A program made the translations under genes and the position numbers. From Burkholderia humptydooensis (lineage in GTDB: Bacteria; Pseudomonadota; Gammaproteobacteria; Burkholderiales; Burkholderiaceae): 64,000 nucleotides of DNA. Shown here piece after piece: positions 8,799 to 16,869 of this stretch (positions are counted from its first letter, which is position 1; each line of letters begins with the position of its first letter). Below the pieces are notes generated by a model. It was not told the origin of the DNA. It searched no databases and was given only the letters and a program-made list of their open reading frames with translations. The stretch covers positions 1,860,001-1,924,000 of the forward strand of contig NZ_CP013382.1 of assembly GCF_001513745.1 (NCBI RefSeq), in the 5' to 3' direction.

Positions 8799-9602
8799 TC
8801 ATTCGAAGTGGCAATGGATCGCGCCGAGCGGGCCGTAATCGACGTTGAACGTGTCGCCGCTCTGCGCCGCGCACGGCCGCGTGAACGAGCCGCCGAGGAT
8901 GATCTCGCCCGCGTCGAGCGACACGTCGAAGCGCGCGAGCCGGTTCGCGAGCCACGCGACGCCGTTCGCCGGATGGTTCAGCACGCCCGCCGCGACGCCC
9001 GTCTCCTCGACGACGCCGTTGCGCGACATGATCGCCGCGACCCAGCGCAGGTCGACGTCCATCGGCCGCACGGGCCGCCCGCCGAGCACGACGCCCGCGT
9101 TCGCCGCGTTGTCGGCGATCGTGTCGAACACCTTGCGCGGGCGCTTCGTGTCCGGATCGATCGACTGGCTGCGCGCATCGATGATCTCGAGCGCGGGCAC
9201 CACGTAATCGACCGCGTCGTACACGTCGAACACCGAGCAGTGCGGCCCTTTCAGCGGCTTGCCGAGCACGAACGCGAGCTCGACCTCGACGCGCGGCACG
9301 ATGAAGCGGCGCGCCGGAATCGTCGCGCCGTCCTCGAAGAACATGTCGTCGAGCAGCGCGCCAAAGTCCGGCTCGTCGATCTGCGACGAAGACTGCATCG
9401 CCTTCGACGTGAGGCCGATCTTGTGCCCTTTCAGCACGCGTCCCTCGGCGAGCTTCATGTCGACCCACGTGCGCTGGATCGCGTACGCGTCGTCGATCGT
9501 GATCTCCGGGTAGTCGAGCGAGATCTGGCGGATCTGCTTGCGCTCGCGCTCCGCGGCGTGCAGCCGGCGGGCGAGCAACTGGATGGTGGAGGAATCTAGC
9601 AT
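8799..9602 (-). CDS. hpaH: 2-oxo-hept-4-ene-1,7-dioate hydratase
   Basis: Hydratase of 267 residues that adds water to 2-oxohept-4-ene-1,7-dioate before the aldolase step. The protein opens [14 protein letters not shown] and has [19 protein letters not shown], close to enterobacterial HpaH, and contains the family run [16 protein letters not shown]. The ATG at 9602 was chosen because GGTG lies a few bases upstream; a GTG two codons earlier is possible. It belongs to the hpaG-to-hpaI operon and is spaced 22 bases after hpaF. Confidence 0.92.
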   Translation of the reverse strand: MLDSSTIQLLARRLHAAERERKQIRQISLDYPEITIDDAYAIQRTWVDMKLAEGRVLKGHKIGLTSKAMQSSSQIDEPDFGALLDDMFFEDGATIPARRFIVPRVEVELAFVLGKPLKGPHCSVFDVYDAVDYVVPALEIIDARSQSIDPDTKRPRKVFDTIADNAANAGVVLGGRPVRPMDVDLRWVAAIMSRNGVVEETGVAAGVLNHPANGVAWLANRLARFDVSLDAGEIILGGSFTRPCAAQSGDTFNVDYGPLGAIHCHFE

Positions 9603-9624
9603 GGTCACCGTTGTCGGGATGAGG

Positions 9625-10017
9625 TCACGCGCCGCGCCGGTAGCGCGCGTGGATGTTGTTGTGCTTGTACGAGCCCGTCTCGCTGAACTCGGCGAGCTCC
9701 ATCGACAGCGCGAGATAGCGCTGCGCGTAGAGCGCCGCGAAATGCGCCTTGATCGCGTCGAACAGCGCGTCGCACGCGGCCTGTTTCGTCGCGTCGTCGC
9801 GGCCCGAGCCGATCTTCAGCGTCACGTGCACGAATGCGTCGTCGGCGGTGCCGTCCGCGACGCAGTAATCCTGCAGCTCGATCGCGCGCGAGCGGATGCC
9901 GCCCGTCGGAAACACGCCGCCCTGCGCGATCAGCGTCTCGTTGATCGTCTTGAGCAGCACGGGAATCCGTGCGTCGTCGCGAATGTTCGCGGTGTATTCG
10001 ACGATGATGTGAGGCAT
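9625..10017 (-). CDS. hpaF: 5-carboxymethyl-2-hydroxymuconate delta-isomerase
   Basis: Small trimeric isomerase of 130 residues in the tautomerase-like CHMI family. After initiator Met removal the protein starts with Pro ([12 protein letters not shown]), the catalytic proline of the superfamily. It interconverts the keto-enol forms of 5-carboxymethyl-2-hydroxymuconate between the dehydrogenase and decarboxylase steps. The internal run [17 protein letters not shown] and the end [11 protein letters not shown] are typical. It sits between hpaD and hpaH in the same direction. Confidence 0.9.
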   Translation of the reverse strand: MPHIIVEYTANIRDDARIPVLLKTINETLIAQGGVFPTGGIRSRAIELQDYCVADGTADDAFVHVTLKIGSGRDDATKQAACDALFDAIKAHFAALYAQRYLALSMELAEFSETGSYKHNNIHARYRRGA

Positions 10018-10075
10018 GTCGGTTCTCCGTCTTCTTCAAGATGGCGTTCGGCGCGCGAAGCGAACGGCGCGCCGC

Positions 10076-10924
10076 TCACGGCAGCGGAAAGATCGCGTTG
10101 ATCTGCCCGGTGCCCGAGCTCGCGAAGTAGTCGGTCACGATCTCGACCGGCTTGTCGTAGCTGTCCCAGCCGAGCAGGCCGAGCAGCATCGCGGTGTCGT
10201 GCATGCCGCCTTCGCCGTGGCAATGCGTGCTGTACTCGGGCAGCATCTTGCAGAACGTCGCGAAATCGCCCTGCTTCCACAGCTCGACCACGCGCAGATC
10301 GACCTGCCTGTAGAACTCGCGGCTAATCATGTGGATCGCCTCCTCCGGGCTGCCGTTGTCGTTGAAGCGGTGCGACAGCGAGCCGCTCGCGAGGAACGCG
10401 ACGTTCGAATCGCTCGTCTCGATCGCGTGCCTGAGCGCCTCGCCGAAGCGGCGGCTTTCGTCGAGCGAGTGCCACACGCACCAGCCGGCGATCGACACGA
10501 CCTTGAAGTGCCGATCGGCGTTCATGTAGCGCATCGGCACGAGCGTGCCGTACTCGAGCTCGAGGCTGTCGATCTCGTGCGCGCGCGTGCCGATTCCGCG
10601 CGCGTTCGCGGCCGCCGCGATCAGATGGCCGAGCGCCGGATTGCCCGGATATTCGTAGCGCATGTCGCGGATGAAGTGCGGCAGCTCGTTGCTCGTGTAG
10701 ACGCCCGCGAAATGCCCGTTGCAGTTCACGTGATAGCCGGCGTTGACGAGCCAGTGCGTGTCGGCGACGACGATCGTGTCGACGCCGAGCGCGCGGCAGC
10801 GCTCGCCGATCGCCTGATGGCCGCGGATCGCCTCCGCGCGGCAGCCGTGATGCCGGCCCGGCAGCTCGGACAGATACATCGACGGCACGTGCGTGACCTT
10901 CGCGGCAAGTGACAGCTTTCCCAT
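10076..10924 (-). CDS. hpaD: 3,4-dihydroxyphenylacetate 2,3-dioxygenase
   Basis: Class III (LigB-type) extradiol dioxygenase of 282 residues that opens the ring of homoprotocatechuate with Fe(II) and oxygen. The opening MGKLSLAAKVTHVPSMYLSE, then VYTSNELPHFIRDMRYEY, ASGSLSHRF and the ending ASSGTGQINAIFPLP are nearly those of enterobacterial HpaD/HpcB. Metal-binding His residues lie in KVTHVPSM and DTHWLVN. It is preceded by hpaE (69 bases) and followed by hpaF (58 bases). This is the committing ring-cleavage enzyme of the cluster. Confidence 0.95.
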   Translation of the reverse strand: MGKLSLAAKVTHVPSMYLSELPGRHHGCRAEAIRGHQAIGERCRALGVDTIVVADTHWLVNAGYHVNCNGHFAGVYTSNELPHFIRDMRYEYPGNPALGHLIAAAANARGIGTRAHEIDSLELEYGTLVPMRYMNADRHFKVVSIAGWCVWHSLDESRRFGEALRHAIETSDSNVAFLASGSLSHRFNDNGSPEEAIHMISREFYRQVDLRVVELWKQGDFATFCKMLPEYSTHCHGEGGMHDTAMLLGLLGWDSYDKPVEIVTDYFASSGTGQINAIFPLP

Positions 10925-10993
10925 CGTGAGTCTCCTGCCGCGCGGCCGGCCGACGGCCCCGGCGCGCGGCGTATCGTTCGTTGTCGGCGGGCG

Positions 10994-12457
10994 TCACACG
11001 CCCCAGCGGGGAATGTGATGGCTGCCCATCGAGATGCACACGTTCTTGATCTCGGCGAACACCTCGAAGCTGTATTCGCCGCCCTCGCGGCCGGTGCCCG
11101 ACTCCTTCACGCCGCCGAACGGCTGGCGCAGGTCGCGCACGTTCTGGCTGTTGACGAACACCATGCCCGCCTCGATTCCGCGCGCGAGCCGGTGCGCGCG
11201 GCCGACGTCCCGCGTCCACAAATACGACGCGAGGCCGTACGACGTGTCGTTCGCCGCGCGCAGCCCGTCCTCCTCGCCGTCGAACGGAATCAGGCACGCA
11301 ACCGGCCCGAAGATCTCTTCCTGCGCGATGCGCATCCGGTTGTCGACGTCGGCGAACACGGTCGGCCGCACGAAGTTGCCGTTCGCCAGATGCGCGGGCA
11401 GGTTCGCCGGCTTGTCCGCGCCGCCCGCGACGAGCCGCGCGCCCTCTTCGACGCCGAGCCGGACGTAGCCCGTCACCTTCTCCCAGTGCGCGCGCGTGAT
11501 CATCGAGCCCACCTGCGTGTTCTCGTCGGCCGGGTCGCCCACGATCAGGTTGTTCGCGCGGCGCGCGAACTCGGCGACGAACCTGTCGTAGATCGTCCGC
11601 TGCACGAAGATCCGCGAGCCCGCCGTGCAGCGCTCGCCGTTGATCGAGAAGATCGTGAAGAGCGACGCGTCGAGCGCGCGGTCGAAATCGGCGTCGTCGA
11701 AGATCAGCACGGGCGACTTGCCGCCCAGCTCCATCGAATATTTCTTCAGGCCCGCGCGCTCCATGATCCGCTTGCCCGTCACCGTGCCGCCCGTAAACGA
11801 CACCGCGCGCACGTCCGGATGCCGCACGAGCGCGTCGCCCGCCGTCGCGCCGTAGCCCTGCACGACGTTCAGCACGCCGGCCGGAATGCCCGCCTCGAGC
11901 GCGAGGCGGCCGAGCTGGTCGGCCGTGAGCGGCGAGAGCTCCGACATCTTCAGCACCGCGGTGTTGCCGAGCGCGAGACACGGCGCGGTCTTCCACGTCG
12001 CGGTCATGAACGGCACGTTCCACGGCGACACGAGCGCGCACACGCCGACCGGCTGGTACAGCGTGTAGTTCAGCATCTGGTCGTCGACCGGATAGCTGCG
12101 GCCGTTCATCCGCGTGCACACTTCGGCGAAGAAGTGGAAATTCTCCGACGCGCGCGGGATCAACTGCTTCCTCGTCTGCGAGATCGGCAGGCCGGTGTCC
12201 TGCGTTTCGAGCGCGGCGAGCGCAGGCACGTTGCGCTCGATCAGTTCGCCGAGCTTGCGCATCAGCTTCGCGCGCTCCTTCGCCGGCGTGCCCGCCCATT
12301 TCGGAAACGCGTCCTTCGCGGCGCGCACCGCCGCGTCGATTTCCTGCGCGCCGCCCGACGCGACCTCGGCGATCGGCTCGCCCGTCGCCGGATTGAACGT
12401 CGTGAACGTTTCCCGGCTGTCGACTTCGCGGCCGCCGATCCAGTGCTTGATGCCCAT
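10994..12457 (-). CDS. hpaE: 5-carboxymethyl-2-hydroxymuconate semialdehyde dehydrogenase
   Basis: NAD-dependent aldehyde dehydrogenase of 487 residues that oxidises the ring-cleavage product. The start at 12457 has an AGGAGAG ribosome site (12462-12468); the open frame continues upstream only by chance. Conserved parts are the NAD-binding SPWNVPFMTATWKTAPCLALGN, the base in MELGGKSPVLIF, and the nucleophile Cys in NGERCTAGSRIFVQ. EIFGPVACLIPF lies near the C-terminal end. It follows hpaG2 after 23 bases. Substrate assignment rests on the operon, since the aldehyde dehydrogenase family is broad. Confidence 0.92.
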   Translation of the reverse strand: MGIKHWIGGREVDSRETFTTFNPATGEPIAEVASGGAQEIDAAVRAAKDAFPKWAGTPAKERAKLMRKLGELIERNVPALAALETQDTGLPISQTRKQLIPRASENFHFFAEVCTRMNGRSYPVDDQMLNYTLYQPVGVCALVSPWNVPFMTATWKTAPCLALGNTAVLKMSELSPLTADQLGRLALEAGIPAGVLNVVQGYGATAGDALVRHPDVRAVSFTGGTVTGKRIMERAGLKKYSMELGGKSPVLIFDDADFDRALDASLFTIFSINGERCTAGSRIFVQRTIYDRFVAEFARRANNLIVGDPADENTQVGSMITRAHWEKVTGYVRLGVEEGARLVAGGADKPANLPAHLANGNFVRPTVFADVDNRMRIAQEEIFGPVACLIPFDGEEDGLRAANDTSYGLASYLWTRDVGRAHRLARGIEAGMVFVNSQNVRDLRQPFGGVKESGTGREGGEYSFEVFAEIKNVCISMGSHHIPRWGV

Positions 12458-12480
12458 GCGTCTCTCCTTGTGCGGCGGCG

Positions 12481-13245
12481 TCAGCCGGCGCGATAGTAAT
12501 CCGCTTCGCCGACGATCGTGTTGACGAGCCGGCCGATCCCCTCGATCTCGGTCACGACCTCGTCGCCCGGCTTCGTGTCGGCGAGCCCCTCGGGCGTGCC
12601 GGTCAGGATCAGGTCGCCGGGCGAGAGCGTCATGAATCCGCTGATGTATTCGATCAGCGACGCGACGTCGAAGATCATGTCGCGCGTGTTGCCGCGCTGC
12701 GTCTCGACGCCGTTGACCGTCGTGCGCAGCGCGAGATTCGACGCGTCGCCGATCTCGTCGCGGCTCACGAGCCACGGGCCAAGCGGCGTGCACGTGTCGC
12801 GATTCTTCACGCGCAGGTTCGGCCGGTAAAAATTCTCCAGATAGTCGCGAATCGCGTAATCGTTGCCGATCGTGTAGCCGAGCACATGGTCGAGCGCCTG
12901 CGCGCGCGCGACGCGCCGCGCCTCGCGGCCGATCACGACCGCGAGCTCGCACTCGTAATGCATGTGCGTAGCGTCGGCGGGCCGCACAGTTTGCGCGCGG
13001 TGGCCGACGAACGTGTTCGGCCCTTTCAGGAAGATGAGCGGCTCGGCGGGCGCGCTGAACGCAAGCTCCTTCGCGTGATCGGCATAGTTCAGGCCGAGCG
13101 CGAACGTCGTGCGCGGCACGATGGGCGGCAGCCACGAGACGTCCGTCTCGGCGAGCACGCGCCCGGTATCGAGCCGCACGCGCCCTTCGCCCGCCGGCTC
13201 GGCCGCGTGCAGCGCGCCGTTGAATACGATGCGCGCGGTCTTCAT
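12481..13245 (-). CDS. hpaG2: HpaG C-terminal-type subunit (HHDD isomerase, FAH fold)
   Basis: Fumarylacetoacetate-hydrolase-fold protein of 254 residues, equal to the C-terminal half of enterobacterial HpaG (2-hydroxyhepta-2,4-diene-1,7-dioate isomerase). Metal-binding acidic residues are in HMHYECELAVVIG; other landmarks are GYTIGNDYAIRDYLENFYRPN, GPWLVSRDEI and LILTGTPEGL. Its start codon overlaps the stop of hpaG1 by 4 bases (13242-13245), so the two halves are separate genes that are translationally coupled. In enteric HpaG they are fused in one chain of roughly 430 residues. Confidence 0.9.
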   Translation of the reverse strand: MKTARIVFNGALHAAEPAGEGRVRLDTGRVLAETDVSWLPPIVPRTTFALGLNYADHAKELAFSAPAEPLIFLKGPNTFVGHRAQTVRPADATHMHYECELAVVIGREARRVARAQALDHVLGYTIGNDYAIRDYLENFYRPNLRVKNRDTCTPLGPWLVSRDEIGDASNLALRTTVNGVETQRGNTRDMIFDVASLIEYISGFMTLSPGDLILTGTPEGLADTKPGDEVVTEIEGIGRLVNTIVGEADYYRAG

Positions 13246-13940
13246 CGCGCCCCCTCCGCGATCAACGTGTGACGCAGCGTGCCGATGCCCGGCGCGTCGA
13301 TCTCGATCGCGCTGCCCGCCGCCGCGCGCGGCGCGTTTGGGCCGACGCCGACGAGCAGCACGTCGCCCGCGTCGAACGACATGAACGCCGATACGTCGGC
13401 GATCAGCCGCGCGACCGGGCGGATCAGGTTCGCGGTGCTCGCCTCGTAGCGCCGCTCGCCGTCCACGCGCACCGTCACCACGAGCGCGTCCGCGTCGCGG
13501 ATGCTTGCGCGTGCAACGATCGCCGGCCCGAGCGGGCAAAAGCCGTCGCGGCACTTGAAGCGCACCGCCGGGCGGTAATAATCGGGATGCGGAATCGACA
13601 CGTCGCTTGCAAGCGTAAAACCTTCAACGAAGTCGAGCGCCTGCTCGGCCGGCACGCGCGTCGTGCGGCGCGCGAACACGACGCCGACCGACGCGCCGAT
13701 TTCGAGCGCGTCGACGCCCGCCGGCACGACGACGGCCGCGCCGTCGCCCGCGTGCGTGTTCGCGGGCTTCACGTACAGCACGGGCGCCCGCGGCGGCTGG
13801 CTGTACGGCGGCGCGTGCACCGCGTCGCCAAGCGCCGCGAGCGCGCCGCGATCGTTGAGCAGCGCGCCGTAGACGGCGCCGATCGGCACCGTCGCGACGC
13901 GCGCGCCGCGTTCGACGAGAGACAGCTCCATGCGATTCAT
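13242..13940 (-). CDS. hpaG1: HpaG N-terminal-type subunit (OPET decarboxylase, FAH fold)
   Basis: FAH-fold protein of 232 residues equal to the N-terminal half of HpaG, 5-oxopent-3-ene-1,2,5-tricarboxylate decarboxylase. It has VLYVKPANTH, ALEIGASVGVVF and GFTLASDVSIPHPDYYRP in the usual order. It is the first gene of the catabolic operon, with GGAGG-like bases just before the ATG. The residue matching one glutamate of the metal site appears as GASVGVV rather than E-x-E, as is usual for the N-terminal half. The promoter is read from 14006 leftward. Confidence 0.88.
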   Translation of the reverse strand: MNRMELSLVERGARVATVPIGAVYGALLNDRGALAALGDAVHAPPYSQPPRAPVLYVKPANTHAGDGAAVVVPAGVDALEIGASVGVVFARRTTRVPAEQALDFVEGFTLASDVSIPHPDYYRPAVRFKCRDGFCPLGPAIVARASIRDADALVVTVRVDGERRYEASTANLIRPVARLIADVSAFMSFDAGDVLLVGVGPNAPRAAAGSAIEIDAPGIGTLRHTLIAEGAR

Positions 13941-13977
13941 CCTCCGCCGCGTCGCGCGGCCGGGTCAATTGCTTAAC

Positions 13978-14006
13978 ATATTAACTACAGCATGCGAAAA
14001 GAACAA
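13978..14006 (-). promoter_or_regulatory. Sigma70 promoter of the hpa operon with overlapping operator-like repeat
   Basis: Read on the minus strand, TTGTTC (14006-14001) and TAATAT (13983-13978) are separated by exactly 17 bases. The -10 box lies inside the imperfect inverted repeat CTTAACATATTAAC (13972-13985), a plausible binding site for the MarR-type repressor HpaR. Upstream at 14011-14033 the 9-mer GATAACCCT occurs twice and then begins a third time. Confidence 0.65.
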
Positions 14007-14065
14007 CCGCGATAACCCTGATAACCCTGATAAGGCGGTCACCGACGATTTTCGCCCTGCTAAGA

Positions 14066-14077
14066 TTGATGGATCAA
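14066..14077 (+). promoter_or_regulatory. Palindrome TTGATGGATCAA before hpaR
   Basis: A perfect TTGAT/ATCAA inverted repeat with a GG centre lies 20 bases before the hpaR ATG and directly after a TAAGAT -10-like box (14061-14066). MarR-family regulators often bind such short palindromes near their own promoter. Autorepression by HpaR is inferred. Confidence 0.55.
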
Positions 14078-14096
14078 CTGCCCTTCCAGGACCCTC

Positions 14097-14534
14097 ATGA
14101 ATCGTAAGTTCGATCACCGCAATCTGGCCATGCTGCTGCTCGAGGCCCGCGAAACGTTGATGGGCCGGTTCCGGCCGATCCTGAAGGAATTTGCGCTGAC
14201 GGAGCAGCAATGGCGGATCATTCGCGTGCTGGACGGCGAACCGTCTCATGAGCTCGAAGCCGGGCAGATCGCGAAGCGCTGCTGCATCCTGAGCCCGAGC
14301 CTCACGGGCGTGCTGGAGAGAATGGAGCGCGACGGCCTGATTCGCCGCACGCGCGCGCAGGAGGATCAGCGCAGGCTGATCGTCAGCCTGACGCCGCAGA
14401 GTCGTCAGCTCGTCACGCAGATCGGCCCGCGCATCGACGAGCAGTATCGGCTCCTCGAGCAGCGCTTCGGCGCGGATGCGCTCCGCGAGGTGTACGCGGC
14501 GCTCGACAAGCTGATCGAAGTCGGCGGCTCGTGA
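14097..14534 (+). CDS. hpaR: Homoprotocatechuate operon repressor, MarR family
   Basis: Dimeric winged-helix repressor of 145 residues. It opens with FDHRNLAMLLLEARETLM, the pattern of HpaR and HpcR proteins, which release DNA on binding hydroxyphenylacetates. The recognition helix region is AGQIAKRCCILSPSLTGVLERM and the wing is RRTRAQEDQRRLIVSLT. It is divergent from hpaG1, with 156 bases between starts containing one promoter and two operator-like repeats. It converges on the following SDR gene with only 39 bases between stops. Confidence 0.92.
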   Translation: MNRKFDHRNLAMLLLEARETLMGRFRPILKEFALTEQQWRIIRVLDGEPSHELEAGQIAKRCCILSPSLTGVLERMERDGLIRRTRAQEDQRRLIVSLTPQSRQLVTQIGPRIDEQYRLLEQRFGADALREVYAALDKLIEVGGS

Positions 14535-14573
14535 CGCGCGGCCGCCGCGCGCAAGTCCAGGGTCTGTTCGCGC

Positions 14574-15773
14574 TCATGACAGGCTTGCGCCGGCAGCCGT
14601 CCGCGGCATCTGCGCAAGCACGTCGACGCCGCGCGACGTGCGCATGCATTCGTTCACATAATCGACGAACGGCAGCGGCTCGAAATCGATCTCGCGGCGC
14701 ACGCGCGCGTTGTCGAACACGTGGTCGAGCTCGGCGAACGCGGCGTAAGACTGCAACGCGCGCCGGATCACGCGCTCGCGCGCGGCGTCGCGGCGGCCGA
14801 GCACGTCGCGCGCGATCGAAGGAAACTCGGCGGACGAGCAGAGCGCGTAGCGCGGCTCGTCGTCGAGGCCCACCGCCTCGTCCATCGCGCGCACGATCTG
14901 CGTGACGGTCGGCGCTTCGTCGCCCGCCGACACGTGGTACGTATCGTGCGCGAGCGACGGCTTGAGCGCGAGCAGCATCAGCGCGCGCGCGCAGTCGTCC
15001 ACCGCGATCACGTCGATGCGCGCCATCGGCCGCGCGGTGAAGCGGCGCGCCGCGTGAACGATCCGGAACATCCAGAACGTGCTCGCCGACGGCTGCGTGC
15101 CGAGCAGCGTGTGCCCGACGACGCACGACGGCCGCACGACGACGAGCGGCAGGCCGAGCGCGCGCAGTCGCGCTTCCGCGTCGCGCTTGCCGCGCGTATA
15201 CGGCCCGACATCGATCTCGCGGCCGCGCGCCGGCGTATCGTCCTCGTGGATCGTGCCGCGGGCCCTGATCCCGCAGGCGAACGCCGCGCCGACGTGCACG
15301 AAACGCTGCAGCCGCCGGCTGCCCGCGAAGCGGCGCGCGAAGTGCAGCGTCGCGTCGACGTTCGTCTCGTTGACGACGCTCGCATCGGCGAGCGACGCGA
15401 CGCCCGCGCAATGGATCACGTGCGATGCGAGCGCGATGCGCGCAGCGTCCGCATCGGCGAGCGCGCCGTCGAGCTCGCCCGCGATCACGTTCGCCTCGGT
15501 CAGCCGCTCGGCCCAGTAAGGCGCGAGCCCGCTCTTGAGCGCCGCCGCGCGCAGCCGCGCGAGCGCGTGCGCGCGGTCGCACGCGCGCACGACGCACACG
15601 ACGCGATCGAGCAGCCCGGCGTTGACGAGCGACACGAGCACCGCGCCGCCGATGAAGCCGGTCGCCCCGGTAAGCACGATCCGGTCGACGTGCGCGGCCG
15701 CGGCGGGCGCGCTCGCGGGCGACACGAGGCCCGCCCGCCAGGTGAGCGAAAGCGCGGTTTTCCAGATCAGCAC
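14574..15773 (-). CDS. Extended short-chain dehydrogenase/thioester-reductase-like protein
   Basis: NAD(P)-binding protein of about 399 residues. The Rossmann motif is VLTGATGFIGGAVL (about residues 33-46). HVIHCAGVASL, FVHVGAAFACG and VVVRPSCVVG follow, as in NAD-binding_4 and epimerase families. The catalytic pair appears as YTRGKRDAE (Tyr-x-x-x-Lys). The GTG at 15773 was chosen because an excellent AAGGAGG lies 8 bases upstream; ATGs at 15806 and 15839 have none, although they give a longer N-terminus. It is a lone gene without biosynthetic neighbours, so the substrate is unknown. Confidence 0.7.
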   Translation of the reverse strand: MLIWKTALSLTWRAGLVSPASAPAAAAHVDRIVLTGATGFIGGAVLVSLVNAGLLDRVVCVVRACDRAHALARLRAAALKSGLAPYWAERLTEANVIAGELDGALADADAARIALASHVIHCAGVASLADASVVNETNVDATLHFARRFAGSRRLQRFVHVGAAFACGIRARGTIHEDDTPARGREIDVGPYTRGKRDAEARLRALGLPLVVVRPSCVVGHTLLGTQPSASTFWMFRIVHAARRFTARPMARIDVIAVDDCARALMLLALKPSLAHDTYHVSAGDEAPTVTQIVRAMDEAVGLDDEPRYALCSSAEFPSIARDVLGRRDAARERVIRRALQSYAAFAELDHVFDNARVRREIDFEPLPFVDYVNECMRTSRGVDVLAQMPRTAAGASLS

Positions 15774-16025
15774 GATGGGCACCTCCTTCTTCAGAATCAG
15801 AAACATCGCCGAGCCCGGCGCATTGCCCATGCCCTTCATACAATCCGGGCCCGGCCGGTCGAAGCGGCTCTCGTCCGCGCAGCCGTCGTCATGACTCACC
15901 GCGGCCGCGACGGACATGAAGCCCGCGAACGGCACGCAATACCGGAGGGAGTGAAGGGATGGGCGCGCGGTGCCGGGAAAGAGCCAGGGAGTCCGCAGTC
16001 TAGGTTCGGGCGCCCGGCGAATCTG

Positions 16026-16042
16026 TCCCGAATGTTTCGGGA
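16026..16042. promoter_or_regulatory. TCCCGAA-TGT-TTCGGGA palindrome upstream of the RstA-like gene
   Basis: Perfect 7-base arms around a 3-base centre, about 105 bases before the response-regulator start, inside the 373-base gap 15774-16146. It may be an operator for the regulator itself or a small hairpin in the leader. The rest of the gap shows no clear gene. Confidence 0.4.
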
Positions 16043-16146
16043 ATATGTGCGGATTTGTGTCCGATTGTCGGCGATTGTTGTGGCCGTCCCCGGCGGCCGG
16101 CGCGCGCGGCTAGAATGCGCGTGCGCTGCCCCTTGCCGAGGAAACC

Positions 16147-16869
16147 ATGAACGAAGTGCCGCTCAAATACCGGGTGCTGCTGATCGAAGACGACGATCGC
16201 CTCGCGCAATTGATCCGCGAGTATCTCGACAGCTACGAATTCTCGGTGACGGTGGTCCGGCGCGGCGACCTCGCCGTCGGGGCCGTGCGCGAGCATCAGC
16301 CCGCGCTCGTGATACTCGACCTGATGCTGCCGCATCTCGACGGCATGGAAGTGTGCCGCCGCATCCGCGGGTTCTCGAACGTGCCGGTGCTGATCCTGAC
16401 CGCGCGCTCGGACGTCTACGATCAGGTGGCCGGCCTCGAGACGGGCGCCGACGACTACGTGACGAAGCCGATCGAGCCGCGCGTGCTCGTCGCGCGCGTC
16501 CGCGCGTTGCTGCGCCGCGCGCAGCCGGGCGCGAGCGTCGAATCGCCCGCGAGCGAGACGCTCGTGTTCGGCGAGCTTGCGATCTCGCCGCCGAACCGCA
16601 CGGTCACGTGGCGCGGCGAGCCCGTCGACCTGAAGACGGCCGAGTTCAACCTGCTGCTGATCCTCGCGCGCTCGGCAGGCACCGTGCTGAGCCGCGACGA
16701 CATCCTCAAGCAATTGCGCGGCATCGAGTTCGACGGCCTCGACCGCTCGGTCGACTCGGGCATCTCGAAGCTGCGGCGCCGGTTCGAGGACGCCTCGTCC
16801 GAGCCGCACAAGATCAAGACGATCTGGGGGCGCGGCTATCTGTTCAGCCCGTCCGCGTGGGACGACTGA
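16147..16869 (+). CDS. RstA-like OmpR-family response regulator
   Basis: Response regulator of 240 residues. The receiver has LLIEDDDRLA, phosphoacceptor Asp58 in VILDLMLP, Thr in LILTARS and Lys in YVTKPIEP. The winged-helix domain has LKTAEFNLLLILA, GLDRSVDSGISKLRRRFED and TIWGRGYLFSPSAW, the latter closely resembling RstA. Its stop is directly followed by the kinase start, without spacing. Enterobacterial RstA responds through PhoQ or acid; whether that holds here is unknown. Confidence 0.88.
   Translation: MNEVPLKYRVLLIEDDDRLAQLIREYLDSYEFSVTVVRRGDLAVGAVREHQPALVILDLMLPHLDGMEVCRRIRGFSNVPVLILTARSDVYDQVAGLETGADDYVTKPIEPRVLVARVRALLRRAQPGASVESPASETLVFGELAISPPNRTVTWRGEPVDLKTAEFNLLLILARSAGTVLSRDDILKQLRGIEFDGLDRSVDSGISKLRRRFEDASSEPHKIKTIWGRGYLFSPSAWDD

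Noticed and set aside
12481..13940. A frameshift breaking one hpaG gene
   Set aside because: The ATGA overlap, good Met start and two complete FAH-fold halves indicate a natural split into two genes.
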